Positions 9,726-19,050 of a DNA stretch of 36,405 nt are shown here, piece by piece. How positions within the stretch are numbered: the stretch's first letter is position 1; each line of letters begins with the position of its first letter. Made by a program: the position numbers and the translations under genes. The notes beneath the pieces are model-generated. The model saw nothing but the letters and a program-made list of their open reading frames with translations, did no database searches and was not told where the DNA came from. This DNA comes from an uncultured Pelagibacteraceae bacterium (GTDB lineage Bacteria; Pseudomonadota; Alphaproteobacteria; Pelagibacterales; Pelagibacteraceae). The stretch spans positions 1 to 36,405 of the forward strand of contig CACIUJ010000007.1 of the NCBI GenBank assembly GCA_902589795.1. The letters are read 5' to 3'.

Positions 9726-10820
9726 ATGGAAACACAAAAAACAGCTTTATATAATTATCACAAAAGCCTTGGAGCAAAATTTGTTCCTTTTGCTGGTTAC
9801 GAAATGCCCGTTCAATATTCATCTGGAATAGTTGAAGAACATAAAATTACAAGAACTAATGCAGGTTTGTTTGATGTTTCTCATATGGGACAATTATTAA
9901 TAGAGGGGAATGAAAGTTTATCAGATGAATTAGAAAAAGTTATTCCAGTAGATCTAAAAAAAATAAAGCTCAATCAATCTAAATATTCTTTTCTAATTAA
10001 TGAAAAGGGTGGCATTTATGATGATTTAATTATAACTAAAGTTGATAATGGTTTCAGTATTATTCTTAATGCCGCTTGCAAAGATAACGATTTTAAAATT
10101 ATTAAAAACTCAATAGGAAATAAATTTAAATTGACCTTGTACAAAAATTTGTCCTTAATTGCTTTGCAAGGACCAAAATCTTCAGAAATATTAGAAAAAA
10201 TAATAAATGGAGTTTCTTCTCTCAGGTTTATGAATGGAAATAATTTTTCTTATAATGAAAAAAAAATATATATAACAAGGTCAGGATATACAGGCGAAGA
10301 TGGATTTGAAATATCTATACCAGATGAAGTTGTTGAAGATCTTGTAAAAAAAATAGTCTCCAAGGGAGCAAAACTAATTGGTTTGGGAGCTAGAGACACT
10401 CTAAGAATGGAAGCGGGATTGTGCCTTTATGGTCATGATATTAATGAAACAACAAGCCCAATTGAAGCAAATTTAAAATGGGCAATTTCGAAACGCAGGA
10501 GAGAAGAGGGCGGGTTTATTGGTTATGACAAAATTAAATTAGATATGAACGGAAGTCTATCTCGATTGAGAGTTGGCGTTATACCCGAAGGAAAAATCAT
10601 AGCAAGAGAAGGGGTTAAGATTTTTTCAGAGGACAATAAGCAAATTGGATCAATTACAAGTGGAACTTTTGGTCCAAGTGTTAATGGACCTATTGCCATG
10701 GGTTATATAAAATTAAATTTTTCTAAACTTGGCACAAAGGTTTTGTTGGAAGTCAGAGGAAAAAAATACAATGCTAAAATTTCTGAGCTTCCTTTTTATA
10801 AAAAAAATTATGTGAGGTAA
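9726..10820 (+). CDS. gcvT: Glycine cleavage system aminomethyltransferase (T protein)
   Basis: [64 protein letters not shown]. Confidence 0.97.
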   Translation: METQKTALYNYHKSLGAKFVPFAGYEMPVQYSSGIVEEHKITRTNAGLFDVSHMGQLLIEGNESLSDELEKVIPVDLKKIKLNQSKYSFLINEKGGIYDDLIITKVDNGFSIILNAACKDNDFKIIKNSIGNKFKLTLYKNLSLIALQGPKSSEILEKIINGVSSLRFMNGNNFSYNEKKIYITRSGYTGEDGFEISIPDEVVEDLVKKIVSKGAKLIGLGARDTLRMEAGLCLYGHDINETTSPIEANLKWAISKRRREEGGFIGYDKIKLDMNGSLSRLRVGVIPEGKIIAREGVKIFSEDNKQIGSITSGTFGPSVNGPIAMGYIKLNFSKLGTKVLLEVRGKKYNAKISELPFYKKNYVR

Positions 10821-10822
10821 AA

Positions 10823-11203
10823 ATGAGTGAAAAAAAATATTCAAAACAACATGAGTGGGTGTCTGTAGAAGGAGATATTGCGACAGTTGGAATTACAAAA
10901 CATGCTGCAGAAATGTTGGGTGATGTAGTTTTTGTGGAACTGCCTGAAAAAGGAAAAAGTGTTGAAAAAGAAGGTCAAGCGGGAGTAGTAGAGTCAACAA
11001 AGGCAGCTAGTGATATTTATACTCCAATAACTGGAGAAATTACTGATACAAATCAATCTATTGTAGACGACCCTGGAGCTGTGAATAAAGACCCAGAGAG
11101 TGCAGCTTGGTTTTTTAAAATTAAAATAAAAAACAAATCAGAATTAGATCAGTTAATGAACAAAGCTGATTACGATAAGTTCGCAAAGGAGAATCCGAAT
11201 TAA
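10823..11203 (+). CDS. gcvH: Glycine cleavage system H protein
   Basis: [26 protein letters not shown], lipoylation motif [13 protein letters not shown]. Confidence 0.97.
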   Translation: MSEKKYSKQHEWVSVEGDIATVGITKHAAEMLGDVVFVELPEKGKSVEKEGQAGVVESTKAASDIYTPITGEITDTNQSIVDDPGAVNKDPESAAWFFKIKIKNKSELDQLMNKADYDKFAKENPN

Positions 11204-14071
11204 ATGCTAAAAAACGCCCAGAAAGATTTTATCCAAAGACATATAGGATCTTCCAAAGAAGATCAGAAACTTATGCTTAAAGAATTAGGCTTTAATAGCT
11301 TAGATGAGTTAATTGCTAAAACAGTGCCAGAAAAAATTCTATTGAAAGAAAATCTAAGTATTGGTGAACCTAATTCAGAGTACAAAGCACTTAGAAAATT
11401 AAGGGACATCTCTCAAAAGAATAAAATTTATTCAAATTTTATCGGAATGGGATATTACGGAAATTATACCCCATATGTAATACTAAGAAATATTTTGGAA
11501 AATCCAGGATGGTATACTTCTTATACTCCATATCAACCTGAAGTAGCTCAAGGAAGACTCGAGATGCTTTTAAATTTTCAACAGATGATAATTGATTTTA
11601 CAGGGATGGATATTGCAAATGCATCTCTTTTAGATGAGGGTACAGCCGCAGCCGAAGCAATGGGTTTAAGTTATAGAATTTGTAAAAAAGACACTAAAAA
11701 AGTCTTTGTCTCAAAAAATTGTCATCCTCAAACTATCGATGTAATAAAAACAAGAGCTGAGCCACTGGGTTTAAAAATAATAGTAGGGGATGAAGACAAA
11801 GATATTAGTGATAATATTGTTTGTGGGATTATACAATACCCAGGAACCTTAGGAGATATAAAAGATCCCAGTGAAGCTATTAGCAAAATACATAAACAAA
11901 ATGGAAAAGCAGTATTGGTTTGTGATTTATTAGCTCTTGCCAAAATTAAAACACCTGGCGAATTAGGAGCTGATATAGCAGTCGGAAGTACACAGCGTTT
12001 TGGAATTCCAATGGGTTACGGAGGGCCCCATGCTGCGTTCTTTGCTACCAAAGACGAATACAAAAGATCAATGCCAGGAAGAATAGTTGGTGTTTCAGTT
12101 GATAGGCATGGTAACAAAGCTTACAGATTGGCTCTACAAACAAGAGAGCAACATATAAGAAGAGATAAAGCTACAAGCAATATTTGCACCGCTCAAGCTT
12201 TGCTCGCAATAGTTTCAGCTGCTTATGCTGTATATCATGGCCCAAAAGGAATTAAAAAAATAGCAGACACTGTTTCACAACTTGCTAAAAATTTTGCAGA
12301 TAAATTAAAACAATCTGGCTATGAACTATACTCAGATTATTTTTTTGACACAGTTACTGTAAAAACATTAGATAAAACAGATAAAATTTATAAAAACGCA
12401 CTAGATCAACACGTAAATTTAAGAAAAATTAATTCTGAGATGTTAGCAATTTCATTTGATGAGAGAAAAAATCTTTATAGAGCCAATCAGGTGTTAAAAA
12501 TTTTTAACTGTTCAGAAACAATTAAGGAAACGACTAAAGAAACTACAAATAAAAATTTATCTAATCTACCTAAAACTTTATTAAGAACCTCAACATATTT
12601 AGATCATCCAGTTTTTAATAGTTACCATTCTGAAACTGCAATGCTTAGATATTTAAAAAGATTAGAAGACTCTGATATTGCATTAAATAGATCAATGATA
12701 GCTTTAGGTTCTTGCACGATGAAATTAAATTCAGTTTCCGAAATGATACCTGTAACATGGAAGGAATTTTCACATCCACATCCATATTCTCCCATCGAGC
12801 AAATGGATGGTTATAGAGAATTGTTTATTGATCTAAAAAACTGGTTAAGAACAATAACAGGTTTTTCTGGTGTTTCTTTGCAACCAAATGCTGGGGCCCA
12901 GGGAGAATTTGCTGGCTTAATGGTAATTAGAAAATTTCATGAAAACAACGGTCAAAAAAAGAGAAATGTTTGTTTAATCCCGAGCTCTGCACATGGAACT
13001 AATCCAGCAAGCGCTCAAATGGCCGGCATGAAAGTTGTTGTTGTTAATTGTGATTTATATGGAAATGTAGATTATGAAGATTTAAAGAAAAAAGTTGAAG
13101 AATACTCAGATACCTTGTCCACACTAATGGTAACTTATCCGTCAACACACGGAGTTTTTGAAGAAAAAATAATAGATATTTGCGATCTAATTCATAAGCA
13201 CGGTGGTCAAGTTTATATGGATGGTGCAAACTTAAATGCATTGGTTGGTATTGCAAAACCAGGAAATTTTGGGCCTGACGTTTGCCATATCAATTTACAC
13301 AAAACATTCTGTATACCTCATGGTGGTGGTGGACCAGGAATGGGTCCTATTGCATGCAAAAAACATTTAGAAATTTATTTGCCAAGTCATCCAGTAATTG
13401 ATTGCGGTCCTCCTTCTGGAATTGGTGCAATCTCAGCAGCTCCCTGGGGAAGCTCAAGCATTCTTTCTATATCATGGATGTATATTAAAATGATGGGTGC
13501 AGAGGGTTTAAAATTAGCCACTCAAAATGCAATTTTAAATGCTAATTATATAGCACATAAACTTAAAGATCATTTCCCAATTTTATATAAAGGAATAAAT
13601 GGAAATGTTGCACACGAATGTATTATAGATATTAGAAAAATCAAAAGCGAAACAGGAATCACAGAAGAAGATATAGCAAAAAGATTAATAGACTTCGGAT
13701 TTCATGCACCCACAATGTCTTGGCCGGTTCCAGGCACAATGATGATAGAACCAACCGAAAGTGAAAGCTTGCAAGAAATTAATAGATTTTGTAATGCCCT
13801 TATAAAAATTAAAAATGAGATTGAAAAAGTAAAAAGTGGTCAATTTGATAAAAATGATAATCCATTAAAAAATGCACCTCATACTCACATAGAACTTACT
13901 GCTAATGAATGGAAACATAAATATGATAGAGAAACTGCAGCATATCCTTCTGCGACTTTAAAATCTTACAAGTACTGGCCTCCGGTTGCTAGAGTAAACA
14001 ATGTTTATGGAGATAAAAATCTTTTTTGCTCTTGCCCATCAATGGATGAGTATAAAGAGTCTGCAGCATAA
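11204..14071 (+). CDS. gcvP: Glycine dehydrogenase (decarboxylating), single-chain P protein
   Basis: 955 aa; FIQRHIGSS, PLP-lysine region DVCHINLHKTFCIPHGGGGPGMGP. Confidence 0.97.
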   Translation: MLKNAQKDFIQRHIGSSKEDQKLMLKELGFNSLDELIAKTVPEKILLKENLSIGEPNSEYKALRKLRDISQKNKIYSNFIGMGYYGNYTPYVILRNILENPGWYTSYTPYQPEVAQGRLEMLLNFQQMIIDFTGMDIANASLLDEGTAAAEAMGLSYRICKKDTKKVFVSKNCHPQTIDVIKTRAEPLGLKIIVGDEDKDISDNIVCGIIQYPGTLGDIKDPSEAISKIHKQNGKAVLVCDLLALAKIKTPGELGADIAVGSTQRFGIPMGYGGPHAAFFATKDEYKRSMPGRIVGVSVDRHGNKAYRLALQTREQHIRRDKATSNICTAQALLAIVSAAYAVYHGPKGIKKIADTVSQLAKNFADKLKQSGYELYSDYFFDTVTVKTLDKTDKIYKNALDQHVNLRKINSEMLAISFDERKNLYRANQVLKIFNCSETIKETTKETTNKNLSNLPKTLLRTSTYLDHPVFNSYHSETAMLRYLKRLEDSDIALNRSMIALGSCTMKLNSVSEMIPVTWKEFSHPHPYSPIEQMDGYRELFIDLKNWLRTITGFSGVSLQPNAGAQGEFAGLMVIRKFHENNGQKKRNVCLIPSSAHGTNPASAQMAGMKVVVVNCDLYGNVDYEDLKKKVEEYSDTLSTLMVTYPSTHGVFEEKIIDICDLIHKHGGQVYMDGANLNALVGIAKPGNFGPDVCHINLHKTFCIPHGGGGPGMGPIACKKHLEIYLPSHPVIDCGPPSGIGAISAAPWGSSSILSISWMYIKMMGAEGLKLATQNAILNANYIAHKLKDHFPILYKGINGNVAHECIIDIRKIKSETGITEEDIAKRLIDFGFHAPTMSWPVPGTMMIEPTESESLQEINRFCNALIKIKNEIEKVKSGQFDKNDNPLKNAPHTHIELTANEWKHKYDRETAAYPSATLKSYKYWPPVARVNNVYGDKNLFCSCPSMDEYKESAA

Positions 14072-14080
14072 TAAAATTAT

Positions 14081-15322
14081 ATGAAAATTGCTGTAATAGG
14101 TTCAGGAATTTCTGGACTAAGTGCTGCTCATTTTTTATCTAAAAAACATAAAGTAGATTTATTTGAAAAAGATGATCACTTCGGAGGTCATTCATACACT
14201 TTTGAGGTTTCTTTAAAAGATTCTCATGAAAAAATTCCAATAGATTTAGGATTTATTGTATTCAACAAAATCAATTATCCAAATCTTGTAAATTTATTTG
14301 ACAAGCTTCAAGTACAATATGAAAAAAGCAATATGTCTTTTGCAGTTTCATTAAAAAACTCAAATATAGAATATTCAGGCAGTGGTTTAAAAGGACTATT
14401 TGCAAATAAATACAATATTCTAAATATTAATTTTGTAAAAATGATTAAAGAGATATTTTTTTTTTATAAGATGGCTAACAATATAAAAGAAAAAGATTTT
14501 ACAAATCAAACATTAGGTGAATTTTTAAAATCCAAAAAAATGTCAAATTATTTTATCAATTTTCATATTATACCGATGGTATCAGCAATTTGGTCTATGC
14601 CCACTAATTTGGCTTATGAAATGCCAATGAACTTGTTTATAAATTTTTTTCAAAATCATGGTCTCTTTAAAATTAAAAATAGACCTCAGTGGTACACAGT
14701 ATCAGGTAGAAGCAAAACCTATGTTAAAAAAATTCTAAAAACTATTAATGGAGAATATTTTAAAAATTATAAAATTAAAAACGTTTCAAGAGGTAAAAAT
14801 GGAATTAAAATATATTATGGGTCTTCAAATGAATATTTTGAATATGACAAAGTGGTATTTGCAGTACATGCAAACGAAGTATTAGAATTAATTGAAAATC
14901 CTACAGAAAATGAAAAAAAAATATTAAAAAATTTTAAATATAAAAAAAATATTGCATATCTACACAATGATGATCAATTAATGCCAGATAGAAAAAATGT
15001 ATGGTCTAGTTGGAATTCAATACTAGATAAAAATGATGCAAAAAAAAATTGTGTAACTTATTGGTTGAATAAATTACAGAATTTAAAAACTAAAAAAAAT
15101 TATTTCCTAACATTAAATCCATTTATTTCAATAGAAGATAAAAAAATTGTAAAAAAAGTTGAATTTACCCATCCCTGTTATGATATGAAAAGCATTAATG
15201 CACAAAAATATCTTTCAGAACTGCAGGGAATAAATAACAGTTATTTTTGTGGAAGTTACTTTGGTTATGGATTTCATGAAGACGGTTTAAATTCAGGAAT
15301 AGATGTTTCAAATAAACTATGA
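14081..15322 (+). CDS. FAD-dependent oxidoreductase (amine-oxidase/desaturase-like) of CFA-associated cluster
   Basis: MKIAVIGSGISGLSAAHFLSKKHKVDLFEKDDHFGGHSYTF dinucleotide-binding motif; start-stop overlap with a DUF1365 gene. Confidence 0.88.
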   Translation: MKIAVIGSGISGLSAAHFLSKKHKVDLFEKDDHFGGHSYTFEVSLKDSHEKIPIDLGFIVFNKINYPNLVNLFDKLQVQYEKSNMSFAVSLKNSNIEYSGSGLKGLFANKYNILNINFVKMIKEIFFFYKMANNIKEKDFTNQTLGEFLKSKKMSNYFINFHIIPMVSAIWSMPTNLAYEMPMNLFINFFQNHGLFKIKNRPQWYTVSGRSKTYVKKILKTINGEYFKNYKIKNVSRGKNGIKIYYGSSNEYFEYDKVVFAVHANEVLELIENPTENEKKILKNFKYKKNIAYLHNDDQLMPDRKNVWSSWNSILDKNDAKKNCVTYWLNKLQNLKTKKNYFLTLNPFISIEDKKIVKKVEFTHPCYDMKSINAQKYLSELQGINNSYFCGSYFGYGFHEDGLNSGIDVSNKL

Positions 15323-16092
15323 CCTTATTCAATTCTTGCATATATTCTGGTTTTGTAACTCATAGAAGATTTAAACCAAAAAGACATTTTTTTGATTACA
15401 AAACATTTTCTTTGTTAATTGATTTAAAAGAGTTAAAAAGCTTGGAAAAAAAAATAAAGTTTTTTTCTTACAACAGTTTTAATATTTTAAGTTTTTATGA
15501 TATTGATCATGGCCCTAGAGATGGTAGCTCTTTAGCTAAGTGGGTAAGACGTACGTTAAATAATGCTAAAATCAATATTGGATCAGGATCAATCAAATTG
15601 CTCTGCTATCCACGTTTTTTTGGATATGTATTTAATCCATTAAGTATTTTTTATTGTTATGATGAAAATTTAAAACTAAAAGCAATCCTTTATGAAGTAA
15701 AAAATACATTCAATGAACAACATACCTATGTATTTTCTGTATCCACATCTTCCAATAATTTAATTTTACACAAGTGTAATAAAAAATTTTACGTTTCTCC
15801 ATTTATGGATATGAAGACATTTTACAACTTTAGATTGTTGCATCCTGGAAAAATATTAAATGTTTTTATCAAACAATCAGATGAAAAAGGTACTTTGCTA
15901 ATCGCACGCCAAGTTGGAAAAAAGATAGAAATGACAAGCAAAAACTTAATACTACAATTTTTAAAACATCCATTTATGTCATTCAAAGTTATTGCAGCGA
16001 TACATTTTGAAGCATTAAGATTATGGGGGAAGGGGGTTAAACTAGTGCAAAAAAATAAAAAAAAAAGAAATAATTTATCTATAGAAAAATAA
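15319..16092 (+). CDS. DUF1365 family protein
   Basis: YSGFVTHRRFKPKRHFFDYKTFSLLIDL, LLCYPRFFGYVFNPLSIFYCYD, VKNTFNEQHTYVF are characteristic of DUF1365. Confidence 0.9.
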   Translation: MTLFNSCIYSGFVTHRRFKPKRHFFDYKTFSLLIDLKELKSLEKKIKFFSYNSFNILSFYDIDHGPRDGSSLAKWVRRTLNNAKINIGSGSIKLLCYPRFFGYVFNPLSIFYCYDENLKLKAILYEVKNTFNEQHTYVFSVSTSSNNLILHKCNKKFYVSPFMDMKTFYNFRLLHPGKILNVFIKQSDEKGTLLIARQVGKKIEMTSKNLILQFLKHPFMSFKVIAAIHFEALRLWGKGVKLVQKNKKKRNNLSIEK

Positions 16093-17273
16093 TGAATAAA
16101 ATTGTAAACAAAATTTCAGATCTTTTTGTTTTTTCAAATTTAAAAAAAATTTCCAATGGATATTTGTGTTTAATAGACTCACAAAAAAAAAGTTATTTGT
16201 TTGGCGATAAGAAAAGTTTGTTAAAAGCAAAAATTAAAATTAATAATCCAGAATTTTGCTATAACATCTTGAGAAATGGTAGCTCTGCCTTGGCAGAAAG
16301 TTACATTAATGGGGATTTTGAAACCGATGATCTAACTTCTTTAATAGAATTAACAGCCAAAAATATAAAAACAACTTATAAATTTTCAGGTTTTTTTGAT
16401 TTTTCACTACTAAAAAATTTTTTAAAAAAAAATAATAATACGATTAAAAAAAGTAAAGAAAACATATCAATGCATTATGATTTAGGAAATAATTTTTTTT
16501 CTACTTGGCTTGATAAATCACTTACGTATTCTTGTGGTATATTCAATTCTTCAGAAGAAACTTTGGAACAAGCACAAATTAACAAATATAATAAATTAAT
16601 AAATATGGTGAAACCAAAAAAGGGAGATAGGATTTTAGAAATAGGGTGTGGATGGGGAGGCTTTGCAGAACATATTGCAAAAAAATATGATATTAAGCTT
16701 GATTGTATTACGATATCAAAAAAACAATATCTATATAGTTTAGAAAGAATTAGAAAAGAAAAATTAAACCACAAAGTAAATGTTAAAATGATGGATTATA
16801 GAAATCTTAAAAATAAGTATGACATTATAGTTTCAATAGAAATGATAGAGGCTGTTGGTGAAAAATATTTAAATGATTATTTTAATATTATTAAGAAAAA
16901 TTTAAATCCTGGTGGAAGAGGTGCTATTCAAGCAATTGTTATTAAAGATGAACTTTATAATAGATATAAAAGCAAAGAAGATTTTATACAAAAATATATT
17001 TTTCCAGGAGGTTTTTTGCCCTCTATTAAATCTTTAAACCAAATCTCTAAAAATTCAGGTTTGATAATTGAGGGATATCAATCATATGGTTTACACTATT
17101 CAAATACCTTACAGAAATGGAGAACAAGCTTTCTAAATTCTTGGGATAATATTTCAAAGCAAGGTTTTAACTTAAATTTTAAAAAAATGTGGGATTTTTA
17201 TTTTGCTTATTGTGATGCTGGTTTTAAATCAAAAAATATTGATTTAGTTCAATTTTCAATTTGCAATAAATGA
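16092..17273 (+). CDS. Cyclopropane-fatty-acyl-phospholipid synthase family SAM methyltransferase
   Basis: SMHYDLGNNFFSTWLDKSLTYSCGIF, LEIGCGWGGFAEHIAKKY, SIEMIEAVGEKY, FPGGFLPS. Confidence 0.93.
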   Translation: MNKIVNKISDLFVFSNLKKISNGYLCLIDSQKKSYLFGDKKSLLKAKIKINNPEFCYNILRNGSSALAESYINGDFETDDLTSLIELTAKNIKTTYKFSGFFDFSLLKNFLKKNNNTIKKSKENISMHYDLGNNFFSTWLDKSLTYSCGIFNSSEETLEQAQINKYNKLINMVKPKKGDRILEIGCGWGGFAEHIAKKYDIKLDCITISKKQYLYSLERIRKEKLNHKVNVKMMDYRNLKNKYDIIVSIEMIEAVGEKYLNDYFNIIKKNLNPGGRGAIQAIVIKDELYNRYKSKEDFIQKYIFPGGFLPSIKSLNQISKNSGLIIEGYQSYGLHYSNTLQKWRTSFLNSWDNISKQGFNLNFKKMWDFYFAYCDAGFKSKNIDLVQFSICNK

Positions 17274-17791
17274 GATTTTTTACATTATTTACTTTAATTG
17301 TATTATTAAACAGTTGTTCAAGTATGAAACCAATAGATTTTAAAGGCCAAAAACCAAGACTAATTATAGAAGATTATTTATCAGGTAACGTTAAAGCCTG
17401 GGGTATTTTGCAAAATAGAACAGGTAAAGTTACACGACAGTTTTCAGCTAATCTAAACGGTAAATGGGACGGCAAACAATTAATATTAGATGAAAAATTT
17501 AATTGGTCTGATGGTGAAGTTCAAACCAGACAATGGAAAATTATTAAAATTGATGAGCACAATTATGAAGGTACAGCGAATGATGTGGTAGGCAAGGCTA
17601 AGGGATATTCTTATGGACCAGCATTTAAATTTGAATATGTTTTATTAGTTCCCGTTAAAGGAAAACAGATGAAAATTACTTTTGATGATTGGATATTTAA
17701 GCAAGACGATAAAGTAGCAATTAATAGAGCTAAAATGACCAAATTTGGAATTAAGGTTGCTGAACTAACAGTTTTGTTTGTAAAAGATTAA
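17270..17791 (+). CDS. DUF3833 family lipoprotein
   Basis: Lipobox LLNSC after a short hydrophobic leader; DYLSGNVKAWGILQNRTGKVTRQF matches the DUF3833 pattern. Confidence 0.85.
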   Translation: MRFFTLFTLIVLLNSCSSMKPIDFKGQKPRLIIEDYLSGNVKAWGILQNRTGKVTRQFSANLNGKWDGKQLILDEKFNWSDGEVQTRQWKIIKIDEHNYEGTANDVVGKAKGYSYGPAFKFEYVLLVPVKGKQMKITFDDWIFKQDDKVAINRAKMTKFGIKVAELTVLFVKD

Positions 17792-18552
17792 TTTTTTTGA
17801 AGCTTTGTTAATTTTTTTATCAAATATAAATATTTCCAGTAAGGCATAATTCTTAAAATTTTCATTATTATTGTTAATTGTTTTGGAAATGTTATTTCAA
17901 AAGCCTTACTATTTATTAACCCTTTATATATTTTATTTGCAGCAAACTCCGAGGATTTAATGAATGGCATTTTAAATTTATTTTTATCAGTCATTGGAGT
18001 TTTAATGAACCCAGGAGAAATTAAAGAAACCCTAACATTGTATTTCTTAAAATCAAAATAGAGACTTTCTGCTAGATTAATCAAAGCAGCTTTTGAAGGC
18101 CCATATCCCGTTGAGTTAGGTAGTCCCCTATATCCAGCAACAGAAGAAACTATAGAAATATGTCCATTTTTTTTTTCTTTAAAATATTTTTCTACAGCTT
18201 TTATACAATTTAAGGTTCCAAAAAAATTTACATTCATAGTATTTTTAATTTGTTCCAAATTTATTTCTTTCTCAGTTTTGGGGTCATAGAATCCTGTAGA
18301 AAAAACGCATAAGTCTATATTATTAAATTTTTCTAAAATTTTATTAAATGTGCTTAATGAATTTTTTTGATCTAAAACATCCAAAGGAAAAGAAAAAATA
18401 TTTGAATTATTATTACTTAATTCTTCTAGTATTTTTTCTCTTCTTGCGGATGCGGCAACTTGCCAACCTTCCCTGGCAAATTTTATTGCCAAAGCTTTTC
18501 CAATTCCACTACTAGCTCCAGTAATCCAAATTTTTTTTTCATTTTCATTCAT
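17788..18552 (-). CDS. Short-chain dehydrogenase/reductase (SDR family)
   Basis: WITGASSGIGKALA, catalytic S...YGPSKAA (YxxxK), SLISPGFIKTPMT. Confidence 0.92.
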   Translation of the reverse strand: MNENEKKIWITGASSGIGKALAIKFAREGWQVAASARREKILEELSNNNSNIFSFPLDVLDQKNSLSTFNKILEKFNNIDLCVFSTGFYDPKTEKEINLEQIKNTMNVNFFGTLNCIKAVEKYFKEKKNGHISIVSSVAGYRGLPNSTGYGPSKAALINLAESLYFDFKKYNVRVSLISPGFIKTPMTDKNKFKMPFIKSSEFAANKIYKGLINSKAFEITFPKQLTIIMKILRIMPYWKYLYLIKKLTKLQKN

Positions 18553-18578
18553 AATAAAAATATATAATAATCACTTTT

Positions 18579-19046
18579 ATGATTAATAATAAATATATAT
18601 CATTAATAGGATTTATAATTATAACATTTGCCGCGTCAGCAATTGGTAGCTTAGCAACAAGAATATACAAAGAACCCTGGTATTCCAGCATAAACAAATC
18701 TTCTTTTAATCCACCTGACTGGGTATTTGCCCCAGTTTGGACAACCCTCTATATTTTTATGGCAGTCGCAATTTGGTTGATTTGGATGAATCCAATGAAA
18801 ACTAAAAAAATATTTTATATCTATTTTATTCATTTGTTAGTTAATGCAACCTGGAGTGTAATTTTTTTTGGTTTTCATGAAATTTTTTTAGCACTTATAA
18901 ACATTGTGTTAATTATTTTTTTTATCGTTTGGTTAATAAAATTATATTTACCAATAAATAAGATGAGCGCCTATTTAATGATCCCTTACCTCGCATGGTG
19001 TTGTTATGCTTTTATTTTGAACTTAAATCTTTATCTGTTAAATTAA
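18579..19046 (+). CDS. TspO/MBR family protein (tryptophan-rich sensory protein)
   Basis: PWYSSINKSSFNPPDWVFAPVWTTLYIFMAVAIWLIW, NATWSVIFFGFHEI; five hydrophobic segments. Confidence 0.93.
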   Translation: MINNKYISLIGFIIITFAASAIGSLATRIYKEPWYSSINKSSFNPPDWVFAPVWTTLYIFMAVAIWLIWMNPMKTKKIFYIYFIHLLVNATWSVIFFGFHEIFLALINIVLIIFFIVWLIKLYLPINKMSAYLMIPYLAWCCYAFILNLNLYLLN

Positions 19047-19050
19047 ACTG

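Noticed and set aside
16475-16774. 99-aa antisense ORF inside the CFA synthase
   Set aside because: Opposite the SAM-binding motif region of a confident CDS.
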